NCBI RefSeq assembly: GCF_014201735.1
Contig: NZ_JACHFE010000004.1
Location: 186,001 to 250,000 of the forward strand
Source of the DNA: Marinobacter oulmenensis
Lineage (GTDB): Bacteria > Pseudomonadota > Gammaproteobacteria > Pseudomonadales > Oleiphilaceae
Length of the DNA stretch: 64,000 bases
Direction: 5' to 3'
The translations under genes and the position numbers were made by a program. A model generated the notes under the pieces. It had not been told where the DNA came from, made no database searches, and worked only from the letters and a program-made list of their open reading frames with translations. Below, one piece after another: positions 37,279 through 49,044 of this stretch (position 1 is its first letter; each line of letters starts with the position of its first letter).

Positions 37279-37321
37279 CGACCACCAGACAACCAAGTTC
37301 CGAGAAAAAAGGTAGCCAACA

Positions 37322-38488
37322 ATGAAATCACAATACTCAGAGCTCAATTTCGGACTGGGCGAAACCCTGGACATGCTGCGAGAGCAGATCAACAGCTTCG
37401 CCGCATCGGAAATCGCCCCCCGCGCCGAGGAAATCGACCGCAACAACGAGTTCCCCATGGACCTCTGGCGGAAAATGGGCGATATGGGCCTGCTGGGTAT
37501 TACCGTGAAAGAAGAATACGGCGGATCCGACATGGGCTACCTGGCGCACGTAATCGCCATGGAAGAAATCAGCCGGGCCTCCGCCTCCGTTGGCCTGTCC
37601 TACGGTGCCCACTCCAACCTGTGCGTGAACCAGATTCACCGCAACGGCTCCGAGGAACAGAAACAGAAGTACCTGCCAAAACTCGTCAGCGGCGAGCACG
37701 TGGGTGCCCTGGCCATGTCCGAGCCCAACGCCGGCTCCGACGTCATCTCCATGAAACTGACCGCCAAAGACGCCGGTGACCACTACCTGCTCAACGGCAA
37801 CAAGATGTGGATTACCAACGGTCCGGATGCCAACACCTATGTGATCTACGCCAAGACCGACACCTCCGCCGATTCCAAGGGCGTTACCGCGTTTATTGTC
37901 GAGCGTGACTACCCCGGCTTCAGCCGCCACCAGAAACTCGACAAGCTGGGTATGCGCGGCTCCAACACCTGTGAGCTGGTGTTCGAGGACTGCAAGGTGC
38001 CCAAGGAGAACGTCCTGGGCGGCGTAGGCAATGGCGCTCGCGTACTGATGAGCGGCCTGGACTACGAACGCCTGGTGCTCTCCGGTGGCCCGCTGGGCAT
38101 CATGCAGGCCGCCATGGACGTGGTGGTTCCCTACATCCGCGAACGCAAACAGTTCGGCCAGGCCATCGGCGAGTTCGAACTGGTCCAGGGCAAAGTGGCA
38201 GACATGTACACCTGGATGAACACCGCCAAATCCTACGTCTATATGGTGGCCCAGTCCGCCGACCGGGGCGAAACCACCCGCAAGGACGCCGCCGGCGCCA
38301 TCCTCTACTCGGCCGAAATGGCCACCAAGCTGGCCCTGGATGCCATCCAGCTGCTGGGCGGCAACGGCTACATCAACGAGTACCCGACCGGCCGCCTGCT
38401 GCGGGACGCCAAGCTCTACGAAATCGGTGCGGGCACGTCCGAAATCCGCCGCATGCTGATCGGGCGCGAGCTGTTCCTGAACAAGTAA
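37322..38488 (+). CDS. liuA: Isovaleryl-CoA dehydrogenase
   Basis: 388 residues. Converts isovaleryl-CoA to 3-methylcrotonyl-CoA with [35 protein letters not shown] and [21 protein letters not shown] match isovaleryl-CoA dehydrogenases; the C-terminus has [21 protein letters not shown] and [12 protein letters not shown]. It is the first structural gene after liuR in a plus-strand operon. The 188-bp gap to liuB contains structured repeat copy C. Confidence 0.93.
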   Translation: MKSQYSELNFGLGETLDMLREQINSFAASEIAPRAEEIDRNNEFPMDLWRKMGDMGLLGITVKEEYGGSDMGYLAHVIAMEEISRASASVGLSYGAHSNLCVNQIHRNGSEEQKQKYLPKLVSGEHVGALAMSEPNAGSDVISMKLTAKDAGDHYLLNGNKMWITNGPDANTYVIYAKTDTSADSKGVTAFIVERDYPGFSRHQKLDKLGMRGSNTCELVFEDCKVPKENVLGGVGNGARVLMSGLDYERLVLSGGPLGIMQAAMDVVVPYIRERKQFGQAIGEFELVQGKVADMYTWMNTAKSYVYMVAQSADRGETTRKDAAGAILYSAEMATKLALDAIQLLGGNGYINEYPTGRLLRDAKLYEIGAGTSEIRRMLIGRELFLNK

Positions 38489-38531
38489 GACGCTGAAGCG
38501 CGGAAACCAGCACCCAATGTATGACGAGGGG

Positions 38532-38635
38532 CTGGTGGGGGTGCTCTTTCCGGGAGTGTCTGTGGCCATGGACGGCCACAGTCAAGCGCACAGGGATGTG
38601 CTCGTAGCGTCTCCCGGAAAGCGCGCCCCCACCAG
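38532..38635 (+). repeat. Structured intercistronic repeat, copy C
   Basis: The outer arms 38532-38556 and 38611-38635 are complementary over 25 bp with two mismatches. Inside are CTGTGGCC-ATGGAC-GGCCACAG (GGA at 38570-38572) and GCACA-GGGA-TGTGC (GGGA at 38593-38596). Compared with copies A and B, stem bases change on both sides while the GGA loops stay, so pairing covaries. It fills the gap between liuA and liuB, ending 41 bases before the liuB start. Confidence 0.8.
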
Positions 38636-38676
38636 AACCGAGCGCCCCGAATGCCCCCGAATAGAAGGCAGGGAAA

Positions 38677-40284
<1,608 letters not shown>

Positions 40285-40299
40285 TCAGGGAGCCGAGTC

Positions 40300-41109
40300 A
40301 TGACAGAACAGGAAAATGCCGTGCGGCTGAACAACCGGAGCGAAGGCATCACCGAAGTGATCCTCAACCGCCCGGACAAGCGCAACGCCTTTGACGACCT
40401 CATCATCCAGCAACTGATCGACGCCCTGACCCGGGTGGACGCAGACGACGATACCCGGATTGTCATCCTCCGCTCCGAAGGCCGGCACTTCTCGGCCGGA
40501 GCGGATCTGGGCTGGATGCGGCGGATGGCCGACAACACCCGCCAGGAAAACCTGGACGACTCCCGGCAACTGGCCCGGCTGATGAACGTGCTCAACCACC
40601 TGTCCAAACCGGTGATCGGTCTGGTTCAGGGAGCGGCCTTTGGCGGCGCCGTCGGCCTGGCCGCCTGCTGTGACATCGTACTGGCAACGGAAAAGGCCAG
40701 TTTCTGCCTCAGTGAGGTCAAGCTGGGGCTGATCCCCGCGGTCATCAGCCCCTATGTTGTCAGGGCCATCGGCGAACGCCAGGCCCGCCGTTACTTCATC
40801 TCCGCCGAAGTGTTCACCGCACAGCAGGCTCAGGAATACGGCCTTGTACACATCGTCTGTGATGATGTCGATGACATGGAAGCCCGCTGCAACGACATGC
40901 TCGCACAACTGGCCATGAACGGACCCGAGGCCATGAAAGCCGCCAAGGACCTGGTATTTGCCGTCAGCCACAAGCCCATTGATGAGGAAGTGATTGACGA
41001 CACGGCACACCGCATCGCGGATATCCGGGTGGGTAAGGAAGGACAGGAGGGGCTTGGCGCCTTCCTGAACAAACGAAAGGCCAACTGGGTACCGGAGGAC
41101 AACTCATAA
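40300..41109 (+). CDS. liuC: Methylglutaconyl-CoA hydratase (enoyl-CoA hydratase family)
   Basis: 269 residues, crotonase fold. The oxyanion-hole segments are HFSAGADLGWM and GAAFGGAVGLAACCDI, and catalytic glutamate positions follow in FCLSEVKLGLIPAV. In this operon it hydrates 3-methylglutaconyl-CoA to HMG-CoA. The GADLGWM form is characteristic of LiuC/AUH-like enzymes. Its TAA stop shares one base with the ATG of the next gene, giving tight coupling. Confidence 0.92.
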   Translation: MTEQENAVRLNNRSEGITEVILNRPDKRNAFDDLIIQQLIDALTRVDADDDTRIVILRSEGRHFSAGADLGWMRRMADNTRQENLDDSRQLARLMNVLNHLSKPVIGLVQGAAFGGAVGLAACCDIVLATEKASFCLSEVKLGLIPAVISPYVVRAIGERQARRYFISAEVFTAQQAQEYGLVHIVCDDVDDMEARCNDMLAQLAMNGPEAMKAAKDLVFAVSHKPIDEEVIDDTAHRIADIRVGKEGQEGLGAFLNKRKANWVPEDNS

Positions 41110-43097
41110 TGTTTAGCAAAATCCTAATCGCCAACCGGGGCGAAATCGCCTGCCGGGTTATCCAGACCGCACACCGCATGGGCATCCGCTGCGTTGCGGT
41201 CTACTCCGATGCTGACGCCAGTGCCCGCCATGTGGCCATGGCCGACGAGGCCTTCCACATCGGCCCCGCCGCCAGCGCCGACAGCTACCTGCGCGGTGAC
41301 AAGATCATCGAGGTGGCCCGGCAAAGCGGCGCCCAGGCGGTACACCCCGGTTATGGCTTCCTGTCCGAAAACACCGATTTCGCCGAGGCCTGCGAAGCCA
41401 ATGGCATCGCCTTCATCGGCCCGCCTTCCTCCGCCATTGCCGCCATGGGCTCCAAGTCCGCGGCCAAGGCCATTATGGAAAAGGCCGGCGTGCCGCTGGT
41501 TCCCGGTTATCACGGTGACGACCAGTCACCGGACCTGCTGCGGGCCGAGGCCGAAAAGTGCGGCTTCCCGCTGCTGCTCAAAGCCGTCGCCGGTGGCGGC
41601 GGCAAAGGCATGCGTGTGGTCGAGCGCATGAGCGAATTCGACGATGCCCTGGCCGCCGCCCAGCGCGAGGCGAAAAATGCCTTCGGCAACCCGGACATGC
41701 TGATCGAACGCTACCTGACCCAGCCCCGCCATGTGGAAATCCAGGTGTTCTGTGACCAGCACGGCAACGGCATCTATCTGGCCGAACGGGACTGCTCCGT
41801 GCAGCGCCGGCATCAGAAAGTGCTGGAAGAAGCACCGGCGCCGGGCCTGAGCGAAGACACCCGAAAAGCCATGGGCGAAGCCGCGGTGCGGGCTGCCAAG
41901 GCCATCAATTACGTCGGGGCCGGCACGGTCGAATTCCTGTATGACGTGGACGGCTCTTTCTTCTTCATGGAAATGAACACCCGCCTGCAGGTGGAACACC
42001 CCGTCACCGAAATGGTCACCGGCCAGGATCTGGTGGAGTGGCAACTGAAAGTGGCCTGGGGCGAAACCCTGCCGCTGGCGCAGGAACAGGTAAAAACCCG
42101 TGGCCATGCCGTGGAAGCCCGCATCTACGCCGAAGACCCGGACCAGGACTTCCTGCCCGCCACCGGCACACTGCGCTATCTGAGCACGCCGGATGAATCC
42201 GCCCACGTCCGGGTGGATACCGGCGTGACCGAAGGCGACGAGATCAGCATCCATTACGACCCGATGATCGCCAAACTGATCGTCTGGGACGAGAGCCGTG
42301 ACCAGGCCGTCAATCGCATGGTTCAGGCGCTGGAGCAGTATCGGATTGCAGGCCTGAAGACCAACATCCGGTTCCTGCATGCGGCGGTGGACAGCCAGCC
42401 TTTCCGGGCCGCCGAACTGACCACCAATTTCATTGCCAGCCACGGTGACCTGCTGTTCCCGAAATCCCGTCTGGATACCGACAAGGCCCTGGTGCTGGCC
42501 GCTGGCTTTGTGCTGGAACAGCGCAAATCGGCAGAGCCGGTCACCGCAGACCCCTGGTCGCCGTTCGGCCGCAAGAACAGCTGGCGCCTGAACTCCGAGT
42601 ATGCCCAGCCGCTGAAGCTGCAGGTAGGCGACGAGGTACACGAGCTCAAGCTGCTGGAGCGGGATGACCGTTACCAGGTCTTCGTGGGCGACAGCGTCTA
42701 CCACCTGAACGCCCGCCTGGATGATGACTACCTGCAGGCTGTCATCAATGGCCACCGGCTCAGCGTGCACGGCAACCTGCATAACGACGAACTGGTGCTG
42801 TTCTATGAGGGCGACACCTTCAAGTGCACCGTCTACCGCGAAACCTACGACTTCGAGGAACTGGCCGGCGAAGGCAGCCTGGCGGCCCCGATGAATGGCG
42901 CTGTAGTGGCTATCCAGGCCAAGGCAGGCGACCGGGTCAAAGCAGGTGACACTCTGGTGATCATGGAAGCCATGAAGATGGAACACGCCATCAAGGCCCC
43001 TGCCGATGGCGTGGTCAGCGAGATCTTCTACGGTGAGGGTGATCAGGTGGCCGAAGGTGCTGAACTGATTGCCATCGACACAGAGGAGGCAGACTGA
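41109..43097 (+). CDS. liuD: 3-methylcrotonyl-CoA carboxylase alpha (biotin-containing) subunit
   Basis: 662 residues. Biotin carboxylase with N-terminal [18 protein letters not shown]-grasp segment [27 protein letters not shown] and [15 protein letters not shown] spacer (about 450-590) leads to the C-terminal biotin carrier domain with the biotinyl lysine in MEAMKMEH. It carboxylates biotin for the LiuB subunit. The start overlaps the liuC stop and the end overlaps the next gene by one base, so the genes form one translational chain. Confidence 0.94.
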   Translation: MFSKILIANRGEIACRVIQTAHRMGIRCVAVYSDADASARHVAMADEAFHIGPAASADSYLRGDKIIEVARQSGAQAVHPGYGFLSENTDFAEACEANGIAFIGPPSSAIAAMGSKSAAKAIMEKAGVPLVPGYHGDDQSPDLLRAEAEKCGFPLLLKAVAGGGGKGMRVVERMSEFDDALAAAQREAKNAFGNPDMLIERYLTQPRHVEIQVFCDQHGNGIYLAERDCSVQRRHQKVLEEAPAPGLSEDTRKAMGEAAVRAAKAINYVGAGTVEFLYDVDGSFFFMEMNTRLQVEHPVTEMVTGQDLVEWQLKVAWGETLPLAQEQVKTRGHAVEARIYAEDPDQDFLPATGTLRYLSTPDESAHVRVDTGVTEGDEISIHYDPMIAKLIVWDESRDQAVNRMVQALEQYRIAGLKTNIRFLHAAVDSQPFRAAELTTNFIASHGDLLFPKSRLDTDKALVLAAGFVLEQRKSAEPVTADPWSPFGRKNSWRLNSEYAQPLKLQVGDEVHELKLLERDDRYQVFVGDSVYHLNARLDDDYLQAVINGHRLSVHGNLHNDELVLFYEGDTFKCTVYRETYDFEELAGEGSLAAPMNGAVVAIQAKAGDRVKAGDTLVIMEAMKMEHAIKAPADGVVSEIFYGEGDQVAEGAELIAIDTEEAD

Positions 43098-44005
43098 TGG
43101 CTTTCCCGAAACAGGTCCGCCTGGTGGAGATGAGCCCACGGGATGGACTCCAGAACGAGCCCGGCCCGGTCATCGCCACCAACATCAAGACCGGCCTCAT
43201 CGACCGGCTGGCCGATTGCGGCCTGGGGCATATTGAGGCCGCCAGTTTCGTCTCCCCCAAATGGGTGCCCCAGATGGGTGATGCGACCGAGGTCATGGCC
43301 GGCCTCACCCGCAGGCCCGGCGTCCGCTATTCCGCCCTGACGCCCAACCTCAAGGGCTTTGAAAACGCGCGGGCAGCGGGCGCTGACGAAGTGGCCGTGT
43401 TCGGCGCAGCGTCGGAATCGTTCACCAGAAAGAACATCAACTGCACCATCGCCGAAAGCCTCGAACGCTTCGCGCCAGTGGTGGAAGAGGCCCGGAAGTA
43501 CGGCATCCCGGTGCGCGGCTACGTGTCCACGGTCCTGGGCTGTCCGTATGAAGGCGAGATCGCACCCGATCAGGTGGCAACGGTGGCCAAAGCACTTTAC
43601 GACATGGGCTGCTATGAAATCTCCCTGGGCGACACCATCGGCGTCGGCACGCCCCTGAAAGCCAAGCGCATGCTTGAAGCCGTTGCCCGCGAGGTGCCGA
43701 TGGCGCATCTGGCCGCCCATTTCCATGACACCTACGGCCAGGCACTGGCTAATCTCTACGCCGTGCTTGAAGAAGGCGTAGCCGTCATCGACGCCTCGGT
43801 CGCCGGCCTGGGTGGCTGCCCCTACGCCCGGGGCGCCTCCGGCAACGTGGCAACCGAAGACGTGCTATACCTGCTCAACGGACTGGGTATCGCAACCGGG
43901 GTCGATCTGGACAAACTGGTGGCCACCGGAGACTGGATCTGCGGCCAACTGGACCGCCATAACGGCTCAAAAGTCGGCCAGGCACTGGGCGGTAACTGCC
44001 AATGA
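43097..44005 (+). CDS. liuE: Hydroxymethylglutaryl-CoA lyase
   Basis: 302 residues, TIM barrel of the HMGL family. It splits HMG-CoA to acetyl-CoA and acetoacetate, the last step of leucine breakdown. [16 protein letters not shown] holds the catalytic arginine and metal aspartate, [10 protein letters not shown] the metal histidines, and [19 protein letters not shown] the active-site cysteine loop. Only four bases separate its stop from structured repeat copy B. Confidence 0.94.
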   Translation: MAFPKQVRLVEMSPRDGLQNEPGPVIATNIKTGLIDRLADCGLGHIEAASFVSPKWVPQMGDATEVMAGLTRRPGVRYSALTPNLKGFENARAAGADEVAVFGAASESFTRKNINCTIAESLERFAPVVEEARKYGIPVRGYVSTVLGCPYEGEIAPDQVATVAKALYDMGCYEISLGDTIGVGTPLKAKRMLEAVAREVPMAHLAAHFHDTYGQALANLYAVLEEGVAVIDASVAGLGGCPYARGASGNVATEDVLYLLNGLGIATGVDLDKLVATGDWICGQLDRHNGSKVGQALGGNCQ

Positions 44006-44009
44006 GAGG

Positions 44010-44119
44010 AGCGGGGAGTGGGCACGGCTGTCCGGGATCGTCCAAAACAGGGATGTTTTGGTCGAGCGTACAGGGACGTATTCACAGCGTATCCCGGACA
44101 GTCGTGCCCACTCGCCGCT
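44010..44119 (+). repeat. Structured intercistronic repeat, copy B
   Basis: The outer arms 44010-44038 and 44091-44119 are complementary over 29 bp with two mismatches. The core holds CCAAAACA-GGGA-TGTTTTGG (GGGA at 44050-44053) and a smaller stem around CAGGGACG (GGGA at 44073-44076). The core is nearly identical to copy A, while the arms are unrelated. It lies between liuE and the AhpD-like gene and ends 35 bases before the next start. Confidence 0.85.
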
Positions 44120-44154
44120 ACGCCCGATATTGAACTGAAGGCTAGGAGCAAATA

Positions 44155-44730
44155 ATGAGTAACAACAACATCGTCGCCCTGGACCTCCCGATCCCCGAGA
44201 TCCGTGATTTACCGGAGGACACCCAAAAATACTTCCAGATCTGCCAGGAAAAACTCGGCATGATCCCGAACGTACTCACCGCCTACAGCCAGAACCTGAA
44301 ACAGCTTGAAGGCTTCACCCGCCTCTACAACGAGCTCATGCTCGGTGAAGGCGAACTGTCCAAGCTGGAGCGGGAAATGGTCGCCGTGGTGGTGTCATCC
44401 GAGAACAAATGCTTCTACTGCCTGGTGGCCCATGGCGCGGCGGTTCGAGTCCTCAGCGGCGACCCGACCCTGGGTGAACACATGGTGATGAACTACCGCA
44501 CCGCCAACCTGGACAAGCGCCAGCGGGCGATGCTCGATTTCGCATCCCAACTGACCCGCTCACCCGCCACCACCACGGAACAGGATATCCAGACCCTGCG
44601 CGATGCCGGCCTGAGCGACCGCGCCATCTGGGACCTGAGCAACCTGATTGGCTTCTACAACATGTCGAACCGCGTGGCGATCGCCAGCGATATGCAACCC
44701 AACCCTGAATACCACAGCCAGAGTCGCTAG
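44155..44730 (+). CDS. AhpD-like peroxidase-related protein (carboxymuconolactone decarboxylase family)
   Basis: 191 residues. All-helical AhpD/CMD fold with the redox motif NKCFYCLVAHG: CxxC followed by histidine, as in alkylhydroperoxidase AhpD. EREMVAVVVSSEN preceding it is typical of the peroxidase-related subgroup. Family members act in thiol-based peroxide reduction or remain uncharacterised. It lies in the same direction as the liu genes, separated by structured repeat copy B, and is followed by an acyl-CoA ligase. A role protecting against peroxide from acyl-CoA oxidation is possible but unproven. Confidence 0.8.
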   Translation: MSNNNIVALDLPIPEIRDLPEDTQKYFQICQEKLGMIPNVLTAYSQNLKQLEGFTRLYNELMLGEGELSKLEREMVAVVVSSENKCFYCLVAHGAAVRVLSGDPTLGEHMVMNYRTANLDKRQRAMLDFASQLTRSPATTTEQDIQTLRDAGLSDRAIWDLSNLIGFYNMSNRVAIASDMQPNPEYHSQSR

Positions 44731-44784
44731 CAAGCCCCGAATGCTTGCCAGCCCTCAACTACAAAAACAATCGGAGGCAGAGAC

Positions 44785-46470
44785 ATGAGCAAGACTCTAC
44801 CAAGCTACACCAGCGGCACCGCCGAATCCCCCCTGCTGGGCATGACCATCGGGGACATGCTGGATCGCACCGCCGAGCTGTATCCGGATCAGGAAGCCCT
44901 GGTGTGCCTGCATCAGGACATCCGCTGGACCTACCGGGAATTCGTCGACAAGGTCAACGAAGCCGCCCGGGCGTTCATGGCCATCGGCGTCAAGCGGGGC
45001 GACCGGGTGGGCATCTGGTCCCCCAACCGCTACGAGTGGACCGTCACCCAGTTTGCTACCGCCAAGGTTGGCGCCATCCTGGTCAACATCAACCCGGCCT
45101 ACGGCGTACACGAACTCAATTACGCCATGAACCTGGCCGGCATCAGTGTCCTGGTCACCGCCGACAGCTTCAAGACCTCCAACTACCGCCAGATGGTCTA
45201 CGACCTGGCACCGGAGCTGAAACGCAGCGCTCCCGGCAAGCTCAAGGCCGACAACGTGCCCGAACTGCGTGCGGTGATTAACGTTCACGAAGAACGCCAC
45301 GACGGCATGTGGACCTGGCAGGACTTCCTGGCCTTCAACAGCGACGTCTCGGAAGAGGAACAGGCCAAGCGCCAGAGCGAACTGCAGTTCGACGATGCCA
45401 TCAACATCCAGTTCACGTCCGGCACCACCGGCAACCCCAAGGGCGCCACACTGACCCACCACAACATCCTGAACAATGGTTACTTTGTCGGCGAGAGCCA
45501 GCGCCTGACCGAAAACGACCGCCTGGTGATCCCGGTGCCCCTGTACCACTGCTTCGGTATGGTGATGGGCAACCTCGGGTGCATCACTCACGGTTCCGCC
45601 ATGATCTACCCGGGCGAAGGATTTGACCCGAAAACCGTTCTGCAGGCGGTCCACCAGGAGCGGGCCACGGCCCTGTATGGCGTCCCCACCATGTTCATCG
45701 CCGAACTGGCGGACCCCGAGTTTGAAAGCTATGACCTGTCCACCCTGCGCACCGGCATCATGGCTGGCTCCATCTGCCCGGCCGAGGTGATGAAAAAGGT
45801 CAACAGCAAGATGCACATGAAAGAGGTGCAGATTGCCTACGGCATGACCGAAACCAGCCCGGTGTCGACCCAGACCAGCTCCCTCGATCCGTTCGAGAAA
45901 CAGGTCACCACGGTGGGCCGCACCCAGCCACACCTGGAATCGAAGATCGTCGACCCCGGCACCGGCAATGTGCTGCCCCGCGGTGAAATTGGCGAACTTT
46001 GCACCCGCGGCTACAGCGTGATGCTCAAGTACTGGAACAACGAGGAAAAGACCCGCGAAGCCATCGATGACGGCGGCTGGATGCACACCGGCGACCTGGC
46101 CACCATGGACGAAGACGGCTACATCCAGATTGTCGGCCGCATCAAGGACATGGTGATCCGCGGTGGCGAGAACATCTATCCCAAGGAGATCGAGGAATTC
46201 CTCTACACCCACCCGGCCATCGAGGAAGTGCAGGTCACCGGTATCCCGGATGAAAAATACGGCGAGGAACTGATTGCCTGGGTGAAACTGCGCCCGGATG
46301 CAGAGCCCGTCAATGCCGACGATCTGCAGGCCTTCTGCAAGGGCAAGATCGCCCACTTCAAGATTCCGCGGAACTACAAGTTCGTGGATGAATTCCCGAT
46401 GACCGTCACCGGGAAGATCCAGAAATTCAAGATGCGGGAAATCTCAATCGAGGAAATGGGACTGAAGTAA
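44785..46470 (+). CDS. AMP-forming acyl-CoA synthetase (ACSF2-like) linked to the liu operon
   Basis: 561-residue ANL ligase. [19 protein letters not shown] near residue 210, YGMTETSPV near 350, [12 protein letters not shown] near 435, and catalytic KIQKFKMRE at the C-terminus. The overall pattern resembles ACSF2-type medium/branched acyl-CoA synthetases. At the end of a leucine/isovalerate operon it could activate isovalerate or another branched acid, feeding LiuA; that is inference from context. GGAGG precedes the ATG. It ends 4 bp from the convergent allA gene. Confidence 0.88.
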   Translation: MSKTLPSYTSGTAESPLLGMTIGDMLDRTAELYPDQEALVCLHQDIRWTYREFVDKVNEAARAFMAIGVKRGDRVGIWSPNRYEWTVTQFATAKVGAILVNINPAYGVHELNYAMNLAGISVLVTADSFKTSNYRQMVYDLAPELKRSAPGKLKADNVPELRAVINVHEERHDGMWTWQDFLAFNSDVSEEEQAKRQSELQFDDAINIQFTSGTTGNPKGATLTHHNILNNGYFVGESQRLTENDRLVIPVPLYHCFGMVMGNLGCITHGSAMIYPGEGFDPKTVLQAVHQERATALYGVPTMFIAELADPEFESYDLSTLRTGIMAGSICPAEVMKKVNSKMHMKEVQIAYGMTETSPVSTQTSSLDPFEKQVTTVGRTQPHLESKIVDPGTGNVLPRGEIGELCTRGYSVMLKYWNNEEKTREAIDDGGWMHTGDLATMDEDGYIQIVGRIKDMVIRGGENIYPKEIEEFLYTHPAIEEVQVTGIPDEKYGEELIAWVKLRPDAEPVNADDLQAFCKGKIAHFKIPRNYKFVDEFPMTVTGKIQKFKMREISIEEMGLK

Positions 46471-46474
46471 TCCC

Positions 46475-46963
46475 TCAGTCCAGTGTGACGAGCACCTTCA
46501 GCGGGTGCTCGTCGCAATTGTTGCCGGGGCCACCCCGGTCCACCACCAGAAACTCCCCTTCCTGATCCAGAACCGAGTGGATGGCGTGCCAGGTGCCTGC
46601 ACGGTAGTTGACGCCCTGACCACCGTCGGTCACGAATGCCCGCACACTCTCCGGCTCAATCCGCTCTCCGGGCGGTGCCACCACCACCACGAAGCGCTCC
46701 CCGTGCATGGGTATAAAGGCCTGGCTTCCCAGTGGATGACGCTCCAGTCCCTCCACCTCCAGCGGGATGGTCACCGGCTGGCTGACGAAGATGCTTATCA
46801 TGGGCCGGGCGCCGTCGCCCAGGGCCTCTACTCTGGCCAGATCGTGGAATCGCTGGGTCCTGCCTCCGTTGATGGGAAAGGACTTGGCCACGCGGGTATC
46901 AATCACTTCCCCGAAATCCTCGAAGGCTTCCGGCGTCAATGGCTGGGCTTTCAGATTCAGCAT
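46475..46963 (-). CDS. allA: Ureidoglycolate lyase AllA
   Basis: 162 residues, cupin-like fold. It splits ureidoglycolate to glyoxylate and urea. Family segments visible are GEVIDTRVAKSFPINGGRTQRF at the start, HPLGSQAFIPM, and YRAGTWHAIHSVLD near the end. It is the last gene of a minus-strand trio with the aminohydrolase and PuuE, in pathway order reversed along the operon. Only 4 bp separate it from the convergent ligase stop. Confidence 0.92.
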   Translation of the reverse strand: MLNLKAQPLTPEAFEDFGEVIDTRVAKSFPINGGRTQRFHDLARVEALGDGARPMISIFVSQPVTIPLEVEGLERHPLGSQAFIPMHGERFVVVVAPPGERIEPESVRAFVTDGGQGVNYRAGTWHAIHSVLDQEGEFLVVDRGGPGNNCDEHPLKVLVTLD

Positions 46964-46985
46964 GATGTCATTGTCTCCGGCAAAA

Positions 46986-47837
46986 TCAGCGACCGGTGAA
47001 CCCGGACAGTTTCATGTGACGGTTAACGTCCTTGTACAGCAGGTACCGGAATCGTCCCGGCCCACCGGCATAACAGGCCTGCGGGCAGAAGGCCCGGAGC
47101 CACATGTAATCGCCGGCCTCTACCTCAACCCAGTCCTTGTTGAGCAGGTAGACGCCCTTACCCTCCAGCACGTACAGGCCATGCTCCATGACGTGGGTTT
47201 CGGCAAACGGGATCACGCCGCCCGGCTCGAAGGTCACGATGTTCACGTGCATGTCGTGGCGCATGTCGCTCTGGTCCACGAAGCGGGTGGTGGCCCAGCA
47301 GCCGTTGGTATCCGGCATTTCACCCGGCTCGATATCCGCTTCGTTGGTCACGAACGCTTCAGGAACCTCAACGCCCTCAACGTATTCATAGGCTTTGCGG
47401 ATCCAGTGGAAGCGTACCGCCTGCTCGGCGGTGTTACACACTTTCCAGTTGCTGCCTGGCGGAATAAAGGCATAGCCGCCCGGTGTCATCCGGTATTCGG
47501 CACCTTCCAGGGTGAGCGTCATCTCACCTTCCACGACAAACAGCACGGCTTCGGCACCCGGATCGGTCTCGGGCCTGTCACTACCGCCTCCCGGGGAAAC
47601 CTCCATGATGTACTGGGAGAAGGTCTCGGCGAAGCCGGACAGAGGACGCGAGAGCACCCACAGGCGAGTCTTGTCCCAGAACGGCAGATGGCTGGTTACG
47701 ATGTCCCGCATCACCCCCTTGGGAATGACGGCATACGCCTCGGTGAACACAGCCCGGTCCGTTAACAACTGCGTCTGGGGCGGATGCCCGCCATGAGGCG
47801 CGTAATAGGTTGGCTGATTGGCTTTGTCGGTCATCAT
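46986..47837 (-). CDS. allE: (S)-ureidoglycine aminohydrolase (bicupin AllE/UGHY type)
   Basis: 283 residues with two cupin domains (about 60-150 and 185-270). It releases ammonia from ureidoglycine to give ureidoglycolate. Metal-binding histidine/glutamate segments lie in the C-terminal cupin, ETHVMEHGLYVLEGKG, as in plant and bacterial UGHY. The start overlaps the puuE stop by one base (TAATG); a second ATG follows one codon later. Some relatives are annotated as bifunctional with allantoicase, but no allantoicase domain is visible here. Confidence 0.88.
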   Translation of the reverse strand: MMTDKANQPTYYAPHGGHPPQTQLLTDRAVFTEAYAVIPKGVMRDIVTSHLPFWDKTRLWVLSRPLSGFAETFSQYIMEVSPGGGSDRPETDPGAEAVLFVVEGEMTLTLEGAEYRMTPGGYAFIPPGSNWKVCNTAEQAVRFHWIRKAYEYVEGVEVPEAFVTNEADIEPGEMPDTNGCWATTRFVDQSDMRHDMHVNIVTFEPGGVIPFAETHVMEHGLYVLEGKGVYLLNKDWVEVEAGDYMWLRAFCPQACYAGGPGRFRYLLYKDVNRHMKLSGFTGR

Positions 47838-48772
47838 TATTCCCCGGTATCAATAGGATGGTTTTGTACCCAGTGCTGTGCGATATCCATGCGCCGGGTG
47901 ACCCAGACACGGTCGTGGGCCTCAATATGGTCAAGGAAGCGCTGCAGGCCCCGGAACCGGCCGGGCCGCCCGATCAGTCGGCAGTGCAGTCCCACGGAAA
48001 GCATGCGCGGCGTCTCCGCGCCTTCCTCGTACAATACGTCAAAGGCATCACGCAGGTACTCAAAGAAGTGGTCGCCCGTATTGAAGCCCTGGGGCGTGGC
48101 GAACCGCATGTCGTTGGTATCCATGGTGTAAGGCACAACCAGATGATTGTGCACCTCGCCCTGGCTGTCACTCTGGCGGGTCCAGAACGGCAGATCATCG
48201 CCGTAATAGTCGCTGTCGTACAGGAAGCCCCCTTCATCCAGCAAAAGACGGCGGGTGTTGGGGCTGTCGCGGCCAGTATACCAACCCATGGGTTTCTCGC
48301 CGTAGAGTTCCTGGAAAATCGCCAGTGCCCGCTGCAGATGTTCCCGTTCGACCTCTTCCGGCACATTCTGGTAGTGAATCCAGCGCCAGCCGTGGCAGGC
48401 CACCTCGTGCCCCAGTTCACGGAATGCATGAGCCGCTTCGGGATGACGCTGCAGAGCCATGGCAACACCAAAGACGGTCAGCGGCAGGTTGCGCCGCTCA
48501 AATTCGCGCAGAATCCGCCAGACACCAACCCGGGAACCGTACTCATAGATGGACTCCATGCTCATGTGGCGGTCGGGAAACGCTTCCGCCCCGACAATCT
48601 CCGAAAGAAAGCGCTCAGAGTGGCTGTCGCCATGGAGCACACAGTTCTCACCACCCTCTTCGTAGTTGAGCACAAACTGAACGGCTACCCGTGCCTGGCA
48701 CGGCCATCGAACGTCCGGCAATTCCCGGCCGTAGCCAATCAGATCCCGGGGATAGTCTGCCGTCATACCCAT
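47837..48772 (-). CDS. puuE: Allantoinase PuuE (polysaccharide deacetylase-like)
   Basis: 311 residues. A metal-independent or atypical allantoinase with the NodB fold, opening allantoin to allantoate. Characteristic segments are GYGRELPDVRWP, NYEEGGENCVLHGD, HEVACHGWRWIHYQ and GWYTGRDSPNTRRLL. It is the first gene of the minus-strand ureide operon and is divergent from the racemase gene across a 272-bp AT-rich control region. Confidence 0.92.
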   Translation of the reverse strand: MGMTADYPRDLIGYGRELPDVRWPCQARVAVQFVLNYEEGGENCVLHGDSHSERFLSEIVGAEAFPDRHMSMESIYEYGSRVGVWRILREFERRNLPLTVFGVAMALQRHPEAAHAFRELGHEVACHGWRWIHYQNVPEEVEREHLQRALAIFQELYGEKPMGWYTGRDSPNTRRLLLDEGGFLYDSDYYGDDLPFWTRQSDSQGEVHNHLVVPYTMDTNDMRFATPQGFNTGDHFFEYLRDAFDVLYEEGAETPRMLSVGLHCRLIGRPGRFRGLQRFLDHIEAHDRVWVTRRMDIAQHWVQNHPIDTGE

Positions 48773-48834
48773 AGAAAACGCCCTCTGTCAGATTCAAACC
48801 TTGCTTATAGGTACCAATACCTACAATGACATCG

Positions 48835-48846
48835 ATTGTATACTAA
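48835..48846. promoter_or_regulatory. Candidate GntR operator, puuE side
   Basis: ATTGT-AT-ACTAA, a palindrome-like match to ATTGT-N2-ACAAT. It lies 63 bases upstream of the puuE start. Two relatives of this motif occur in the cluster (48994 and 53597). Confidence 0.5.
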
Positions 48847-48948
48847 AACTTATCATTTCGTACCAACGAAAAACATTCTCGAAAGAGATAGTCGGATAAA
48901 ATGCTGTTTACTAACAATAATCAGAAAAAACAAGCCTGCATTCCTGAA

Positions 48949-48976
48949 TTTTTCGCCCATCAAAACTTGCGAAAAA
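48949..48976. other. Inverted repeat in the puuE/hpxA divergent region
   Basis: TTTTTCGC (48949-48956) and GCGAAAAA (48969-48976) are perfectly complementary, with 12 bases between. It may be an operator or a small hairpin; nothing distinguishes the two. Confidence 0.35.
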
Positions 48977-48993
48977 CCTGACCACCATTCTAC

Positions 48994-49005
48994 ATTGTGT
49001 ACAAT
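48994..49005. promoter_or_regulatory. Candidate GntR operator, racemase side
   Basis: ATTGT-GT-ACAAT, a perfect 5-bp inverted repeat with a two-base spacer, 39 bases before the racemase ATG. This is the best copy of the motif shared by the puuE and GntR-gene promoters. Confidence 0.6.
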
Positions 49006-49044
49006 TACCTATTGAATTGTTCACCAAGAGAATCGGCCACATTC

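Noticed and set aside
44010..44119. Structured repeat copies as simple intrinsic terminators
   Set aside because: No T-run follows any copy, and genes on both sides are co-directional parts of apparent operons.
47837..48829. Long plus-strand frame opposite puuE
   Set aside because: The puuE motifs are on the minus strand; the opposite frame has no recognisable domain and no ribosome site.
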